64,000 nt of DNA from Massariosphaeria phaeospora (lineage: Eukaryota; Ascomycota; Dothideomycetes; Pleosporales), in NCBI GenBank assembly GCA_011032825.1, contig JAADJZ010000017.1, positions 248,001 through 312,000 of the forward strand, in the 5' to 3' direction. Every line of letters starts with the position of its first letter. The first letter of the stretch is position 1. Of this stretch, positions 1-13,200 are shown piece after piece. A model generated the notes under the pieces. The model saw only the letters and a program-made list of their open reading frames with translations. It was not told the DNA's origin and searched no databases. The position numbers and the translations under genes are program-made.

Positions 1-1635
1 CGTACGCCGAGCCTCTATGGCTACGCCCGCAGTTCAAGTCGCCATATTTCAACGAGTCGCATAAGGCATTACAGAAGAAGCTGAGGGAGTTCACCGATCT
101 GTACGTGACGCCGGAGGCTCAACAGAAGGAGAAGGATGGGACATACATATCACAGGAGCTCGTTGACCGGTTAGCTGAGCATGACCTTTTGGCTATGCGT
201 TTAGGGCAAGTCAACTCGACCCTATAGCATTCCACGGAAATGCAAGGCTAACGCTTTTTCAGTCCCGGAAAATGGCTTCACGGAAAAACTCTCATGGGCG
301 TCGTCAAGGGCGAAGAGTTCGATTACCTACACGACCTGGTACAAATGCAGGAGTTTGTGAGGTCGAACGCTAGGGGATATCAAGACGGATCACTTGCAGG
401 CATGATGATTTCCTTGACAGCAGTAATGCAGTGGATGGGCAATGAAAAGTTGAAACAGAAGGTCGCAGCCGAAGTGCTGAGTGGCAAGAAATTCATGTCC
501 CTTGCAATCACAGAAGCCTTTGCTGGAAGCGACGTCGCTGGGATACGGACAACTGCCACGAAGACTCCAGACGGGAAACACTATATCGTCAGGGGGACCA
601 AGAAGTGGATCACAAACGGCATGTTCAGTGACTACTTTGTCACTGCGTGCAAGACCGACAAGGGCTTTTCAGTGCTACTCATTCCGAGATCTGCTGGAGT
701 CGAGACGAAACTCATCAAGACTTCGTACTCCACGGCGGCGGGAACCGCCTATGTTGAGTTCAATGATGTCAAGGTGCCGGTGGAAAACATCCTAGGCCAG
801 GAACACAAGGGTTTTGCTGTCATCAGTAAGTTTATTTTTGTACGACTCGTAACTTTGCGCGACTCACAAGTTTTAATGCAAGACCCCCAATTACTGCGGG
901 TATATTAGGTATAGTAACGTATAGTCCATCTATTACTCTGAACCGTCATGAAGGCCACCGACACCATCTCTAGAACCTACCTGAGTAAACTAACTATTGT
1001 GGCACAGTGTCCAACTTCAACCACGAACGCTTTGTGATGTGCTGCGGCGTTATCCGGGTATCGCGCTGCATAGTTGAAGAATGCCTGAAATGGTGCAACC
1101 AGCGCATCGTCTTCGGAAAGCCGCTCATGGAGCAACCCGTCATCAGGCAAAAGTAAGCCCCTTTTCTGGTTTACCCCTTTCGTCTCTCTGGCCGTTTCCT
1201 TGTACCACCGCCCATCTCTTCCGTCGGATCACCCGCGCCACCTGATCGCAGCCATGCGGCACGGCTGCTTGCATTGCATAGCTGACGTACAACGCTAGAC
1301 TAGCGAAGATGATCTCGCACGTGGAAGCAAACCAGGCCTGGCTCGAGTCTATAGCGTACCAGATGTCGCATATGAGCTACGCTCAGCAGTCCAAACACCT
1401 CGGCGGCCCGATCGGGCTGCTCAAGAGCTATGCGACGAGAGCGGCGCATGAGATTGCAGACGATGCGGTGAATATCTTCGGTGGTAGGGGGTTGACGCAG
1501 TCGGGCATGGGGCGGCTGGTGGAACAGTTCCATCGCACGTACAAGTTCGATGCGATTCTGGGTGGCACGGAAGAGATTCTGGCGGATTTGGGGGTCAGGC
1601 AGGCTGTGAAGGGGTTCCCGAAGAGTATGTTATAA
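1..1635 (+). CDS. Acyl-CoA dehydrogenase, 5' end outside the window
   Basis: FAD-dependent acyl-CoA dehydrogenase, expected to oxidise an acyl-CoA to the 2-enoyl-CoA. Exons by phase and conservation: <1-205, 263-825, 1008-1152, 1299-1635; about 415 residues are visible. Seen: the flavin-region motif AITEAFAGSDVAG, then WITNGMFSDYF, and a C-terminal GGTEEILADLGVRQ block that carries the usual catalytic-glutamate region of the family. The first visible intron (206-262) has a GC-AG border: exon ..AGG followed by GCAAGT. It is the only junction that keeps the frame through RLG-PGKWLHGKT. The second intron is long for this window (182 nt). The protein ends in SML, a weak, non-canonical resemblance to a peroxisomal PTS1, so location is open. 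Whether an N-terminal cytochrome b5 domain exists, as in some fungal members, cannot be seen. Family call is firm; substrate is unknown. Confidence 0.93.
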
Positions 1636-2706
1636 TGGGCTTGGAGGAGTAATGTGGGATAGGAAATGGAACAAGATAGTCGGGTGCATTGGAGGTGTGG
1701 TTCTGCATTTGGTCAGAAGGTTGCAACTCCCTGTAACAACACCTAGGTGGATGTGCTACAATCCCAAAAAGTACCTTTAGAAGCAGAAGCGGGTTCGATA
1801 AGTACTCGATTGACAATTCCTTGCCGGATGCATTTCTCAAGCCTGAAATTCAAACTGTCGTCTCGAGAACTCTCGTTGAATGCAACACCATACTGGACCT
1901 CGCACAAGTTACTTGGTACCCCAGACCTCCTTTCCTTCCCGGTGGCCACCAAACAGCAGCAGATAGCTATCCAGGTACCCCTCACCCAACAAACCCAGCT
2001 GGCATGGCCGACAAGCATGTGCCCAAACCAACATGATGCGAATTGCTCCCATGCGCAACCAATCAGGGCAAGCCCGACCAGCGAATATGGCCGCATGCGG
2101 CAAAACGCAGCTCCAGCTACATTATGTGTGCATGTTCGATAATCCGCACCTGTGCTATCTGGCGTCCACGTGTTACCCACAGCGCGGGCGCCACCAGAGG
2201 CGTGGAGAAGGCGGCGCTGCGGGCGCTGGAGTGCATAAGTAAGAGCGATCTAGATTGTACGGCCGACTCTAGGCGGGGCGCACTGCACACGATGCACAGG
2301 AGGCGCGCAGCTGGAGGAGTGAGTTAGACGGAGGCTGGCCGGTTGGTGTGCCTGGTACCACGGTTGCGAGGTACGTGTCACCTGCGCGCAGGGGACTTGG
2401 GGAGGGGACGTGGTCGGCGAGGACGCGGGCTTTGGGCATGGCGCCGGCGGTTCCTTTTGTCTTGCTGGCGACGGGATGGACGGATGGCATCATGGGCATT
2501 GGATGGAACGGCGTGGAAAGAGCCAGGCTGCACAGGCGAGGCTGCGGGTTAGTCAGGCAGGTAGGCCTGTTCTCTGCCGCCAGCCGGGCCGGGCAGTGTC
2601 GACGGGCTGCCCGAGGTTGATACATAAAGGCGTGCCTGGCTGCGGCGTCACACGTCGTGCGTCAGTCCTTCTGCCGTCCATAATACTCAGACTCCCGCCC
2701 GCCCTG

Positions 2707-2748
<42 letters not shown>

Positions 2749-3034
2749 ACCCGCCCACCACACCTCTCCTGCTTAGATACCGCTTTCCCCAAACACCAAC
2801 GACCGCCGCTTCTTCACCGCTCCGCCTCGATCCAGAACCCTAGCGCCTGCGTTGATCTCCGCTTTATCTCCACCCGGCCGACCCATCCCCATCGCAACTC
2901 ATCCACGTCACCCAACGTCAATCTCTACCACAACTCTGCTCATCGCCGTCGCCGTCGCTGAAACCGCCACCGTCGCTCACGCACTCCTTCCTATACCCAC
3001 GACCGAGCACATCTCCGCACCGGCAACCGCCAGC
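1636..3034. other. Intergenic region, includes upstream region of the AN1 gene
   Basis: No gene recognised. Open frames here are short and lack family resemblance. The right part is C/T-rich, which is common in fungal promoters and leaders, and contains a CTCCTG hexamer tract. A TACATAAAGG stretch near 2621 could be a TATA-like element, but it lies about 400 nt before the start codon and is unproven. Confidence 0.5.
2704..2748. repeat. CTCCTG hexanucleotide tandem repeat
   Basis: Six perfect CTCCTG units at 2710-2745 with partial flanking units. It lies about 290 nt upstream of the AN1 gene start, probably in the promoter or 5' leader. Confidence 0.9.
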
Positions 3035-3639
3035 ATGCGCCGCACCTCCAGCATCTCGAGCATCAGCTCCTCCGCCTCGGAAGAAGAGACAATGCAGGTC
3101 TTCGTCAAAGACGTTTCCGGCAAAGAGAGTACGTACACCCAGCAGCACGGCCCCATCGGACACACCTGGATTCGATGCCCATAGCCACCACCGACACCCG
3201 TCTACCCAGCTAACACGGCCCAGCAATCCCCCTCACACTCCCGCCCAACACCTCAATAGCAACGCTCCGCACCCTCCTCGCGCTCCGCACCAACCTGCCG
3301 CAAGCCAACCTGCGCCTCGTGCATGCCGGCAAGCACCTGTCCTCGTCACAGACGACGCTGGCCGACTACAGCATCCCGCCCAACAGCACGCTGCACATGG
3401 CGCTGCCTCTGCGCGGCGGCATGCCGCCCAAGAAGATCCGGTGCAGTTTCAAGGAGTGCAAGGACGCGGCGCAGCGCATCGTCGGCGACTGTGGCTTCTG
3501 CGCCGGCCACTTCTGCGGCAAGCATCGCCTGCTGGAGAGCCATAACTGCGAGGGCCTCGAGAACTGCAAGAAGGAGAGCCATGACCGGAATGCCGAGAGG
3601 CTGAATGCCGAGCGGACGGTGGCTATCAAGGGCGTGTAG
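3035..3639 (+). CDS. Ubiquitin-like domain plus AN1-type zinc finger protein
   Basis: Predicted 169 residues from exons 3035-3128 and 3224-3639. The N-terminus has a Ser-rich lead, then a ubiquitin-like fold that begins MQVFVKDVSGKE and ends MALPLRGG at about residues 20-100. An AN1 zinc finger follows with spacing C-x4-C ... C-x2-C-x4-C-x2-H-x5-H-x-C (CSFKEC, CGFCAGHFCGKH, ESHNC). The intron is placed so that GKE-TIPLTLPPNTS reads through in phase. Proteins of this family are linked to proteasome or Cdc48-related proteotoxic stress responses (the yeast Cuz1/Tmc1 group is the nearest analogy I know, but its domain order differs, so I give no symbol). A second in-frame ATG at 3092, at the exact start of the ubiquitin-like fold, is an alternative start. 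Confidence 0.9.
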
Positions 3640-6600
3640 TGACGTTGTTCAATCTCTAGCCTCTAGAAGGGATGGCAGGAGTCTCTGGGCGCGGATTGGC
3701 ATGTGATGGACGCCTCTCCTGACTCCATCTCGCGGTCCTCGGCGCTAGCACTTCATCGATCGCATATATGGATGGCTATGGTTCCTGGGCTAGGGCGGCC
3801 TGTGTAATACTCCAATTTCTTTGTCTCTATCCCGTCTTTCAGCATCTGGAGCATGGCGTTGTCGCGTCTGGGCTGTTTATAATCGGTAGATACGCCTCTT
3901 ATTCATATTCATATTGCTATCCATTCTCATATTCCGATACTGAGCTAAACTCGTGTTTCAGTTGTCTCAAAACCTGCGTGAAACTGTTCCTACGTACCTA
4001 CTAACACTTGGACAAAGCAAGGGTCTCCATGCCTTGCATCGCTGGTCCTAGATTGATGGAAACCCCTACCCCAACGGTGACATCGAGCGTCGTCATAGGA
4101 GAGGCAGTGCCTCGAGTCCTCACTTGCTAACTCAATTTTAAGCACTCCGGTAATTACTCTTTGAGGGGGCAAATGGGTCGGACATGTGGTTGTTGTGGAG
4201 GAGATGGGTTTGTGTGGTTGTAGTTGCAGAGTAGATGTAGTTACCCTAGGGGTGTAGCTGTAACTATGATAGAAATACAGAGCATTTGTGCAGTTGCAGA
4301 CAAAGTCTGTGTATGTTCACCGGTTACTAAGTGTCATGTAGCTGCCGGCCACGTATAATGTGCATGTTGTCTCTGTATATCTGCGGAGTAGTTTACTTTT
4401 CTCTGTGCGTAGATCTCGATACGTAGACCTACCTATAGCAGCAGCATAACCGCGCTCTTTCAACTCATTCGAGCTCCATCTGGGCCACTGTGTAATGCGC
4501 TCGACATAGTACGGCATCGCAACAATGATGACAAGATAAAAGATTTGCGCGAGCTCGTTTACCCCCCTAATAGCTACGCCAAACTCCGCAACACTGCCCA
4601 CAAGAGTGAAAGAGGGTCCTGTCCGGTCTTGTTCAATCGGCGGTAAACTATCGCACGAGGTGTGCCGATGGTGTTGTTGCTTTTCTCCCAAGCACCAAGA
4701 GAAACGAGCCCAAGACCCAAGAGTTGGCGCATTGGAGCCTGGCAATATCACCGATTCGGGTGTGTTTTACGAGGTCGGGAGAGGCGTATCTACGATGGGA
4801 GTAGGTGTGCAAGGCGGCGCTGTGGATTCCGCTCCACTCCGCTCCGTTGGGGCTGAAGGTACGGCGTTACACTCGGTGGCGACCGCTTCGACAGTCTTCT
4901 AGAGTATGAGATTATAATGAAAGATCCCACGACAAGAACCACTGATGCCCATTTTACACTCGAGGTGGGATTCGAGGTTTCTGCGCTGGTCGGTTTTACG
5001 TGTTCCGCTCCACTCTTCGTTGCGGAAACCGGGGTTGGAGGATGTCGGGAGTGGACGGTAATCGTACGTTTCTGTGACTAACAGAATCCTTTCGGCAAAG
5101 AACCGCCTATTGAGTCCGCTCCACCCCTTTCTTTGTTTGTAAACATTCTTTTTATGTCTGAGGAGCGGAGTTTTCGTAGAGCGCGTCTGCGTATCGTATT
5201 ATCGAGCGCAAGGTCTGGTTTAGTCAGCACTTCACGTCTCTATGCTAACGTACCTAGCCTTTCTCTTTGCTTTTCATACCAAGTTAGCAGTATCGATTTT
5301 TGGGTAATTGAGAGGATCGCACTGAGCCAGACAGCTTTCGCGGACTCTGAGGAAGAGCTCTTTTGAAGTGGGCGTTTATCGGTTCGCTTGGCGCATTCGA
5401 GCTTGTGTCGAGATGCTTCACAAAAAGCCTTTTCCAAGTCAAATCAGATGATCGAAGTGGCAGACAACTCACTCAGCAACCAAGCAGCAGTCAGCAAAGA
5501 CATCATGGTGCTCTGAAGTTCCGCTCAGCTGCTTGTTCTACGTATACAACGATGATGCCCCGCTGCCTACCTCAGGAAGCTGCAGGTCTGTGCTCTGTAC
5601 AACTGGTACGCTTGGAAGCTGTCTTCCAAGAAGTTGAATATGGAAGCATGCATGCAGATTAGATGCACTGTTCGCAGCCCAACTTCGAACATACCTGCCG
5701 CTCTGGAACCCCACTTCCAAGACGGAGAGCAAAGTGGCTACGCGCCCATAAGTTAAGCCTGGAGAGTACAGTAGTAAAAGACTTTTGGTCGATTTGGGCA
5801 GTTGCATATGCACAACGCCGGATGACGGGTCTGCGGGCGGGATGGCAGTCATGTGTGCAGATTACACAGCCATCATGTAGCCGTGATAGCCAGAGTGTGT
5901 GTACAGGTCAATAATTAAGGGGTGTGGTAGCCCGGCTTAGAATTGTGGGTTTGCCCAGGAATTCTTGCTTAGTAGACGGACTACGTTGCTTTCTCTGGTA
6001 TAGACGCTCCTCTGTGGACCGTCCACAGCGAAGGGAATCAATGTTGACGACGGTCGGTAATACACATGACAACTCCGTGAGACACGACCAAGAGGCTGTT
6101 ATAGCCGGACGGTAACTCGCGGCTGTCTTGGCCGACTCGGTGGCGGAGCCCCATCGAAGCACCCCGCTGGCATGATTCGATCTAAACGTTAGCTAGTATG
6201 CTAGATACAACAGGGCTTTGTAAAGATAGAGGTAGCCTATCTACCCGTTGCCACAAGTTTCTTGGCTGTCAAGAGGATCGCCTGGGGTCTTCTTTATCAG
6301 CATGAATCCTGCTAGGGGGATGAAGCGCAAAGTACCTCTTTCCAGTCCCGGGTAGTTATTGGTCGAATAAGATGTTCTCCCTTCCGGTTCGACCGCAGAC
6401 GCGTTCGGATATATCTGCGCGGTATTATAGGTCGTCATCATGTCCGATTTGAGTGCCGTGTAAGAGTAACCGTTCTCCCAAGGGGGATGCCGCAGCGGTG
6501 TCTAGGTCGCGATCAATACAAAGGCACTCCATGTTCGTGTGAAGCTGCGGGTCTGAGGTGGAGGACGGGCTGGGCGCTTGCGCAAAAGGCCGCGCTGGCC

Positions 6601-8457
6601 CGGCGGGGGCGGGCATCCGTCCTTGGCGCCGGCAAGCCTCAACACCAAACATCATGATCCTCTCCACATGCTATGTTTCTAGCACCTCCAGATGTGCACT
6701 CGCGGGCCACAGGCATTCCCCATATCCGGCCCATACCTCGGACATGTTCTATTCAGCATCTCGGCAGCGCAGTCATCGGTGCTGCTCGGTTCGACATGAT
6801 GAGCGGAATCGCGTCGTCGTCGCCACACCGCCTCGGGGCTTCTTTGTGCACCGCTGCTCAACCAATCTCCTTTGCACCACAGCGTGGCAAGGGTTTTGAT
6901 GATTGTAGCAGGGTGTCTGCATCCAGCCTCTGCAAGTCCACTATCGCGCGCTCGATGAAGCAGAAACAGTCTGTCTTGGCATGGAGCATCATAGATCTTA
7001 CCTACTTGTACAAAGCCAAGCCGCTGATCGCCAGAACTAGAATCGGACCGGCACCCACAAGCCGTTGAGGCTGTGCTGAAATGGTGAAGCACCCCGGTGC
7101 ATCTTATTGCGACGTATCGCCTTGGCGGAGAGCATGCGCGGCACCGTGAGAACCCCTTCCAGCCCGACTCTTGCTGTTTTGAATCGACGCGGACAACGGA
7201 TGCTCGCGTTGTAGCCTCTTCCAAGCTTGGTGGTGCTAGACCGTCTTGGTTGTGTCCAGTGCAGGATGGCTGCTTCAGTGCCGGTTTCCCGCGTGCCATC
7301 TCGCTATTTTCTTCATTTGTGTCGGGATAGTGCCTAGAGGGCCCGCGGCGGTCGCCAATGCTCTCAGCGGTTGTACGGTCCGCAGTCTGGCTGCATTCTG
7401 GGCTGCACAGGGACGCAACGATGAGCGCATGGATGGGGCCGCTAGGGAGGGAATGTAGTTCACTATCTTGGCTGGTGGAACGCTGTTGCGATGGCGGCGC
7501 AACGGCGGTTGCCCAACTGCACCAGACATGCACTCACCCACCCTCCTAGCCACTTCCGCTGGTGCCCGCCAAGCCCGCTCCGCTTCTCCGTGATGATACC
7601 ACCTACCACTGACGCCTCGCGCTGCAGGCCGCCTCCGGCACCAGGCGCAGGCGCAGGCGAATATGCCGGACGAATATGGTAAACTCTGCTGGCGGTGAAA
7701 CAATCCAGGCTGACCAGCTGCAGCAGTGTCCTCTGCCCCATGAGCCGCCCGCTTGCCTTCACATGGGATCTCGGATCGAAGCCCCCTAGTGCCCACAGAG
7801 CCCACACGGTACCACGGCTCCCCGCCCCACAAGCTGGGCCAGTGACGCCGTGAGGCTATCCGCACAAAGCAAATGCAGACCTCGCCGCTGGCCGAGATAA
7901 GAGCAGCTCTAGGGCGTCTCCCAGAAGCTGCGTCTGCCCTCCCTTGGGCTGCATACGCCTTGGCGCGCAGCAAACCGCCCTGAGACTGGCGGAGTCGACA
8001 GTTTTGCATTGGCTGTGGAGCTTCGTTGCTTGGCCGGTCTTGGGCTTGTTTCCTTGCATTGTTTGTGTGCGGGTGTTTGGTGTCTCGAATCCACCATTTG
8101 CTCGGCGGGGTTGACTGTCACGTCACCACGGGGGCCCCCAGAGCGCATGCGCACGAGTGGATTGCGTAGTGGTGGTAGACAAGGCTCATACCGCTCAAAT
8201 GGAGTCTCAGGTCCCCCAGATCCAAGACGCCGTTTGAGCAGGATCCACTGGGCCAGCCGAGTACTTAAGCCACGAGCCCGTCACTTTTTGCACGGCCCAC
8301 ACCCGCTGGTCTCCGTCTCCTCGCGCTCTTGCACGCCTCCTCGACAGCACTTGCCATTTCCCACCGCCGGTTGCCTCCTTCGCCAGCAGCCTTGGCCTCC
8401 GACTGCTTCGCACCCTCCCCCCCCTGCGCCGCCGCCGCCCATCCGGGAAGCACCGTC
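3640..8457. other. 4.8 kb gene-poor stretch
   Basis: I recognise no gene. The longest open frames (for example 6679-7533 on the minus strand and 4317-4751 on the minus strand) have no family features, no splice-supported extension and compositions typical of chance frames. Between 4826 and 5174 a short GC-rich motif recurs (separate entry). The last 250 nt, rich in C/T, are the promoter and leader of the transporter gene. An undetected ncRNA or a decayed mobile element is possible but not supported by anything I can see. Confidence 0.5.
4826..5174. repeat. Dispersed TCCGCTCCAC motif, direct and inverted copies
   Basis: TTCCGCTCCACTC occurs at about 4827-4839 (followed directly by another CGCTCCG) and at 5003-5015. 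TCCGCTCCAC recurs at 5115-5124, and the inverted form GGAGCGGA is at about 5162-5169. Four related copies in 350 nt exceed what I would expect by chance and may mark a degenerate mobile element. No terminal repeats or target duplication could be defined. Confidence 0.4.
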
Positions 8458-10288
8458 ATGGCTCCTTCCCGTGAGTCCCGTCGGTCCTCGGACGACAGCT
8501 GCAAGTACAGCCGCAGCAACAGCAGGCTCGACCTGCCCATTTCCGCTGCGACCACGACCGAGACAGCGTCGAGGCCGCAGAATGCCTCCTCCGCCTCCTC
8601 ACTCAGCTCGCTCAACTCCCACGCCCATGAGCCCAACTGGCCGCGCGAATGGCGCGCCTACATGTGCCTGCTGGGCTGCTTCTTCCTCATGTTCAACTCG
8701 TGGGGGCTTGTCAATGCCTATGGCACCTTCGCTTCGTACTATGTTGGCCACTCCCTCCGCAACAGCGACCAGCTTGAGTTGAACCTCATCGGCTCCACGC
8801 AGTCGTTTCTCGTCCTGCTCTTCTCTGCACCCGCCGGTCGACTCCTGGACGCCGGTCATTTCCGCGTCGTTATAGGAACTGGCGCCGTCCTCGTGCCTTT
8901 GGGCATGTTCATGCTGAGCCTTGCCCATCCACGCGACGAGAATGCCCTTGGTAACTATGCTACCATCTGGGCTACCCAGGGGTTTCTCGTTGGCTTGGGA
9001 ATGGCCTGTTACTTCGTCTCTAGCTCCCAAGGTAAGTCGTCGTGCTCCTGTCGATACCAAATTCGCGCTGACAGGCTCTAGTTGCCGCGACATGGTTTCC
9101 CAACCGGAAAGGCCTCGCAGTGGGCTTCGTTGCATGCGGTGCCAGCATCGCAGGTGTTGTGTATCCGACTATGACACGCTACCTTATCGTTTCTTTAGGT
9201 TTTGCCACCGCTGTTCGCCTAGTCGCAACCCTTGTGCTTCTGACCTCGATATTCTCCTTCATTTTCTCTTCCCCCAATCCTGCGCATAGTCATCCCAAGC
9301 CAACGAGCTACTTTGCAGTGAAGACTTGGATCGACAAGGAAGCATTTCACAACAAAGCTTTCTTATGGTTCACAGCTGCTGTTGCTTTCATGTTCTTCGG
9401 CTTCTACCCTGTGTTCTTCAATCTCGAAGAGGTAAGCTTCTCCACTCAATCCTTCATATAGCGTGTTCGCTGACATATTACCAGTGGGCAGCAGTATCTG
9501 GTTATGGGACACGAGACGGCAGCGTGGTTCCACTACATATCGCCGAGTCCACCAACAAACCTCTACAGACCTTCTGGCTACTCACGATTATGAACGGCGC
9601 TTCCACTGTCGGACGACTCACCATGGCAGCATTCTCGGACAAGACTGGCCAGTTGAACATGCACATTGTTTCCCAGATTGTATCCTCCCTACTCATCTTC
9701 GTTCTCTGGACTCTAGCTGGATCGACTGCCGCTGCGATCGCCTTCTGCGTCTTGTTCGGCATATTTTCTGGTGCAGTTATCGGCCTCCCTCCTGCTTCGA
9801 TGGCCAACATCCTATCCTGCACTTACGACACGCCTGAGACGAAAGCCCTCGCTCACTCAAAGCTGGGATCTTGGACTGGGATGATGTATACCATGGCCGC
9901 TATTCCCTCGCTTGTTGGCCCCGTCATCGTTGGGCATCTCGTCACACAATACTCCACCTATGTCACTGCCCAAGTCTGGTCCGGCGCCATGTTGTTACTC
10001 TCAGCATTATGCATGTTGATGAGTCGCTGGAACCTTCCCTGCGTGGACGGTGAGCACGTGTGGACGAAGATGCTGAGGACGATAGGTAAGGGTAGCAAGG
10101 CAGACAGGTGGAGCGAAAAGATGAGCACTGGAAACGAGACTGCTAGTGAGGCCGACTATAGCACTACCGTAAGGGGAATATCGCAAGCCACGACTCGCGT
10201 ACCCAGCACCTCGGTCTCGCAAAAGGTTTCGAGCGAGAAGTTCGCCAAACTCGAGCCGACTCCAGAACAGCCTGAAAGGATGGTATGA
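8458..10288 (+). CDS. MFS transporter, monocarboxylate-transporter-like
   Basis: Predicted 575-residue membrane protein from exons 8458-9031, 9082-9431 and 9485-10288, all with GT-AG borders and conserved phase (SSQ-VAATWFPNRKG; FNLEE-WAAVSGYG). A long Ser-rich cytoplasmic N-terminus (about 75 residues) precedes a 12-span Major Facilitator fold. Family signatures include EWRAYMCLLGCFFLMFNSWG in the first span, the GSTQSFLVLLFSAPAGRLLD loop, and ATWFPNRKGLAVGFVACG. This arrangement matches fungal monocarboxylate-porter homologues (MCH type), which move small organic solutes at the plasma or organelle membrane; the true substrate is not deducible. The C-terminal tail of roughly 90 residues is hydrophilic and Ser/Thr-rich. 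Confidence 0.93.
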
Positions 10289-13200
10289 AGATGTGCATTG
10301 CCTTATTCCGACGCATTTACATGAAGGTTTGTCTGCATGATGCATTGGCGATATGCGATGGGGTAGAAAGCTCGTGGTCTCTTTCGTATGTTTCTTGGGG
10401 ATTTTCAGTTTGCTTTGCTATCATTGCCATATACCTCTGACGATTTAGAGTAACTGTTACCATATAATCACCACATATCACAGGAAGGAGACGGGGGTGA
10501 GCCTCGATTCCCGATAGAAGTTTGCCGAGTAGCGTACAGGTATAGCGTAGAGTAGTCGCACGGCGCTCCCGAGCCTTGGGTCGAGCGTCAGTCTATTTTA
10601 CAGACGAATTAAATCTCCAAAAATTTCATTTTGCCTGTTGATTTGTGTTATCAGTTTATTACTACCGATCTGACTCAAAAGCGAGCGACAATAGCTCCAC
10701 GTGTACTTTTGTAGTCGGTCAACCGCTTTAATGATATTGTATTCTCGCCTGCTAGCTACATATCCAGATCAGCTATATTAGGAAAGTATTAAGTACTTAT
10801 GCTTTCTGATTGAGTGCAGTCAAACCTCTGAGGCGTGCAAAAGCAGGTCGTTCTTGGTTAATAAGACCCTCATTAACTGAAGTGATCGTATGGGGTATGG
10901 AGCTGAAGTCGCGACGTCCCACCGATCCCCGCATACACGAAGAGGCTCCCCGCCCAGCACCAGCGCTAGTCTAGCGGCGGCAGCGGCGTGCGCGAAGGAT
11001 CTCCAGGGCTCTACCCGAAACGCCGAACCCGCGCCTTACCCTTGGCGATGGGCTTCCCAGGGCCGATCCGATCCGATCCGATCCGATCCGGAGTTGTGGG
11101 GAAGCGTAAAAGACGAAGGGTGTGCACTGTGCTGAACAGATGGATGTCGCGGTCATGTTGCGTGCGTTCAAATGATCGTCTCTAAAGACGTTCTGGATCT
11201 ATCTACTTCGCGATGCTACCGATCGAAGTGCTCAATGACGACTGTGGCGTTGGTGCACATGTACACGCGCCCAATGCAGCAGCACCTTCATTCGGTTGTT
11301 GTGCATGCTGAGAATTCCTTGGCGTCTGAGGGGGCAGAATCGTATAGTAACGGGTAGAGCGAAAATAGAATACCAGCAGGTCTGTGTTTTCAAGGAGGCG
11401 GTGTCGTATTTCATTTGCTTCAAGATACAGGTCCAACCCATCCCGTGAGCAAAAAATCCAAAATCCCGCAAGATCCTCGTTTATCTAGAGATCTGAAAAG
11501 GGAATGCGGGCGGTATTGCTGCGTCGGGAAAGTGGCCTGATTTTACCGTACAAATGGCTATGCCATGGGAACCAATAGCTTGTGCGTACCGACAGGGTGT
11601 TCGTTTCGATCTCATCAAGTACTTCGATATCGTATCCGTTTGGGCTACTTATCTGGGCAAAAAGCTATATAATGAGTCGCTTTTAGCTATAGCACGGCAC
11701 ATGTGGCAGACCGGAGAGAGTATCGATGAACGGCAGTTGTTTCGGCGCGTGGGTTTAGGAGGGGATGGGGGACGGAACAGTGGACTCCAGTTCCGGGGAT
11801 ACGAATGCTTTGCCTTGGTGCTGGGCGCGCTGCCATGTGCTCCATGCCCATGGGCAGCTCCCTCGAGCTACCCCCGCTACTTCTAGAACATACTATATCG
11901 AGTCCTGCAGTGACGGAAGTCGTACAGATCCAACTGCCGATGAGTGCTATATCCTCGCGAGAACCTGGTTATGTGTACCAAGGCTTTCAAATTCGTGATC
12001 CAAATTGTGGAAAAGTCCATCGTGGCAGCTTCGGCCACCAGTGATATACATACGACTAGGTAGGGGCTCTGAGAGCGCGAGGTACATACACCTGTCGATA
12101 CCGAACGCTTTGGGCGTCGAGATGGTACTACTGGCATTTTGCTGTATCCAGACGCTGGTGTACTGGCATCCGCACGCTGTTCGACGTTGTGTAGCATCCC
12201 AAGCCGGGTGTGAGTATGAAACCGAATGCACAAGGCAGGAGGCGAGCAAATTATTGTCTTTGATTCGTATGAACACCTTCTTGGGTCCCCAAATCGTTTG
12301 TGACTCAGATTACAGTTCCGAAAAGACGCGAGGAAAGCGAAGGCCACCGGTATCCAGGAGCGATCAGACCGGCACTAATACTCGAAAGATAACCCAAAGA
12401 GAAAGGTAGTGCGGCTGAGAGTCTAATGGTCATGGGTTGCATATATTCCCATGCTTTTGCTGCAATAGTCTGCTTGATATCGATGCCTGGTACAAAGTAT
12501 GTTTATTCCGCCCGTATTCGTGCTGTCTATAGTCCGCGGCCGGGCGGTCTTATCATGTATTGAGGCGCAGCTTGCCAAGCGTGAAGACGTTGATCTAGCC
12601 TCTGGGCACAAAAAGTACGGGCATCATTGTCCCCAATCTTAGTTTGTGGGGTTTACTCAAAAGTTGATCCCATAAACAACTGTGCGGTAATAGGAGTACC
12701 AAGATCAAATGATGGTCATTGAGCGAGCAAAAAGTGATTGTTATGGATGCGGTCATGAGGTGGGCGTGATGAATTTGAGATGTCAAGTTTGTTAGTGAGC
12801 TCCATTATTCTTGCTGTCCGATATGAGCTACACTGACTGCCAAGGGTTGTACAATAGAAGTCACGACCTGGACTTCAGGCTGGGGGTAAGAAGGAAATGT
12901 TGCAAACTCATCGAAGCCGGGACAAGAAATAGACTGTTCTTGGTGTCTTGTGCAGTCTTCTTTCTCGCCATGATACGTGGCTGACACCTGCGGCGGGAGC
13001 CAAGCCCAACGGCGGAGCCCGCTCGTCTTGTCCCGGCACATCACACAATTTTCGTTGACTGCAGAGAAATTAAGCGGTAGTGGCGTAAAAACGCCAGGAG
13101 TTTGAAGAACGGGGCGTGCGACAGCCTCTCGTCACTGCTATTCTTCGTTAGCAATATAGGAGGTGGGGGGGTACTTCACCAAGAGTCTGGGCAACCTTGG

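Noticed and set aside
4317..4751. 144-codon frame on the minus strand
   Set aside because: One hydrophobic patch only; no domain and no splice-supported extension. Not enough to call a gene.
6679..7533. 284-codon frame on the minus strand in the gene-poor stretch
   Set aside because: No family features, no hydrophobic or domain pattern, no good start context, and several other frames are open in the same place.
11554..11886. 110-codon frame on the plus strand with fairly protein-like composition
   Set aside because: No recognisable domain or partner exon; kept only as part of a low-interest finding.
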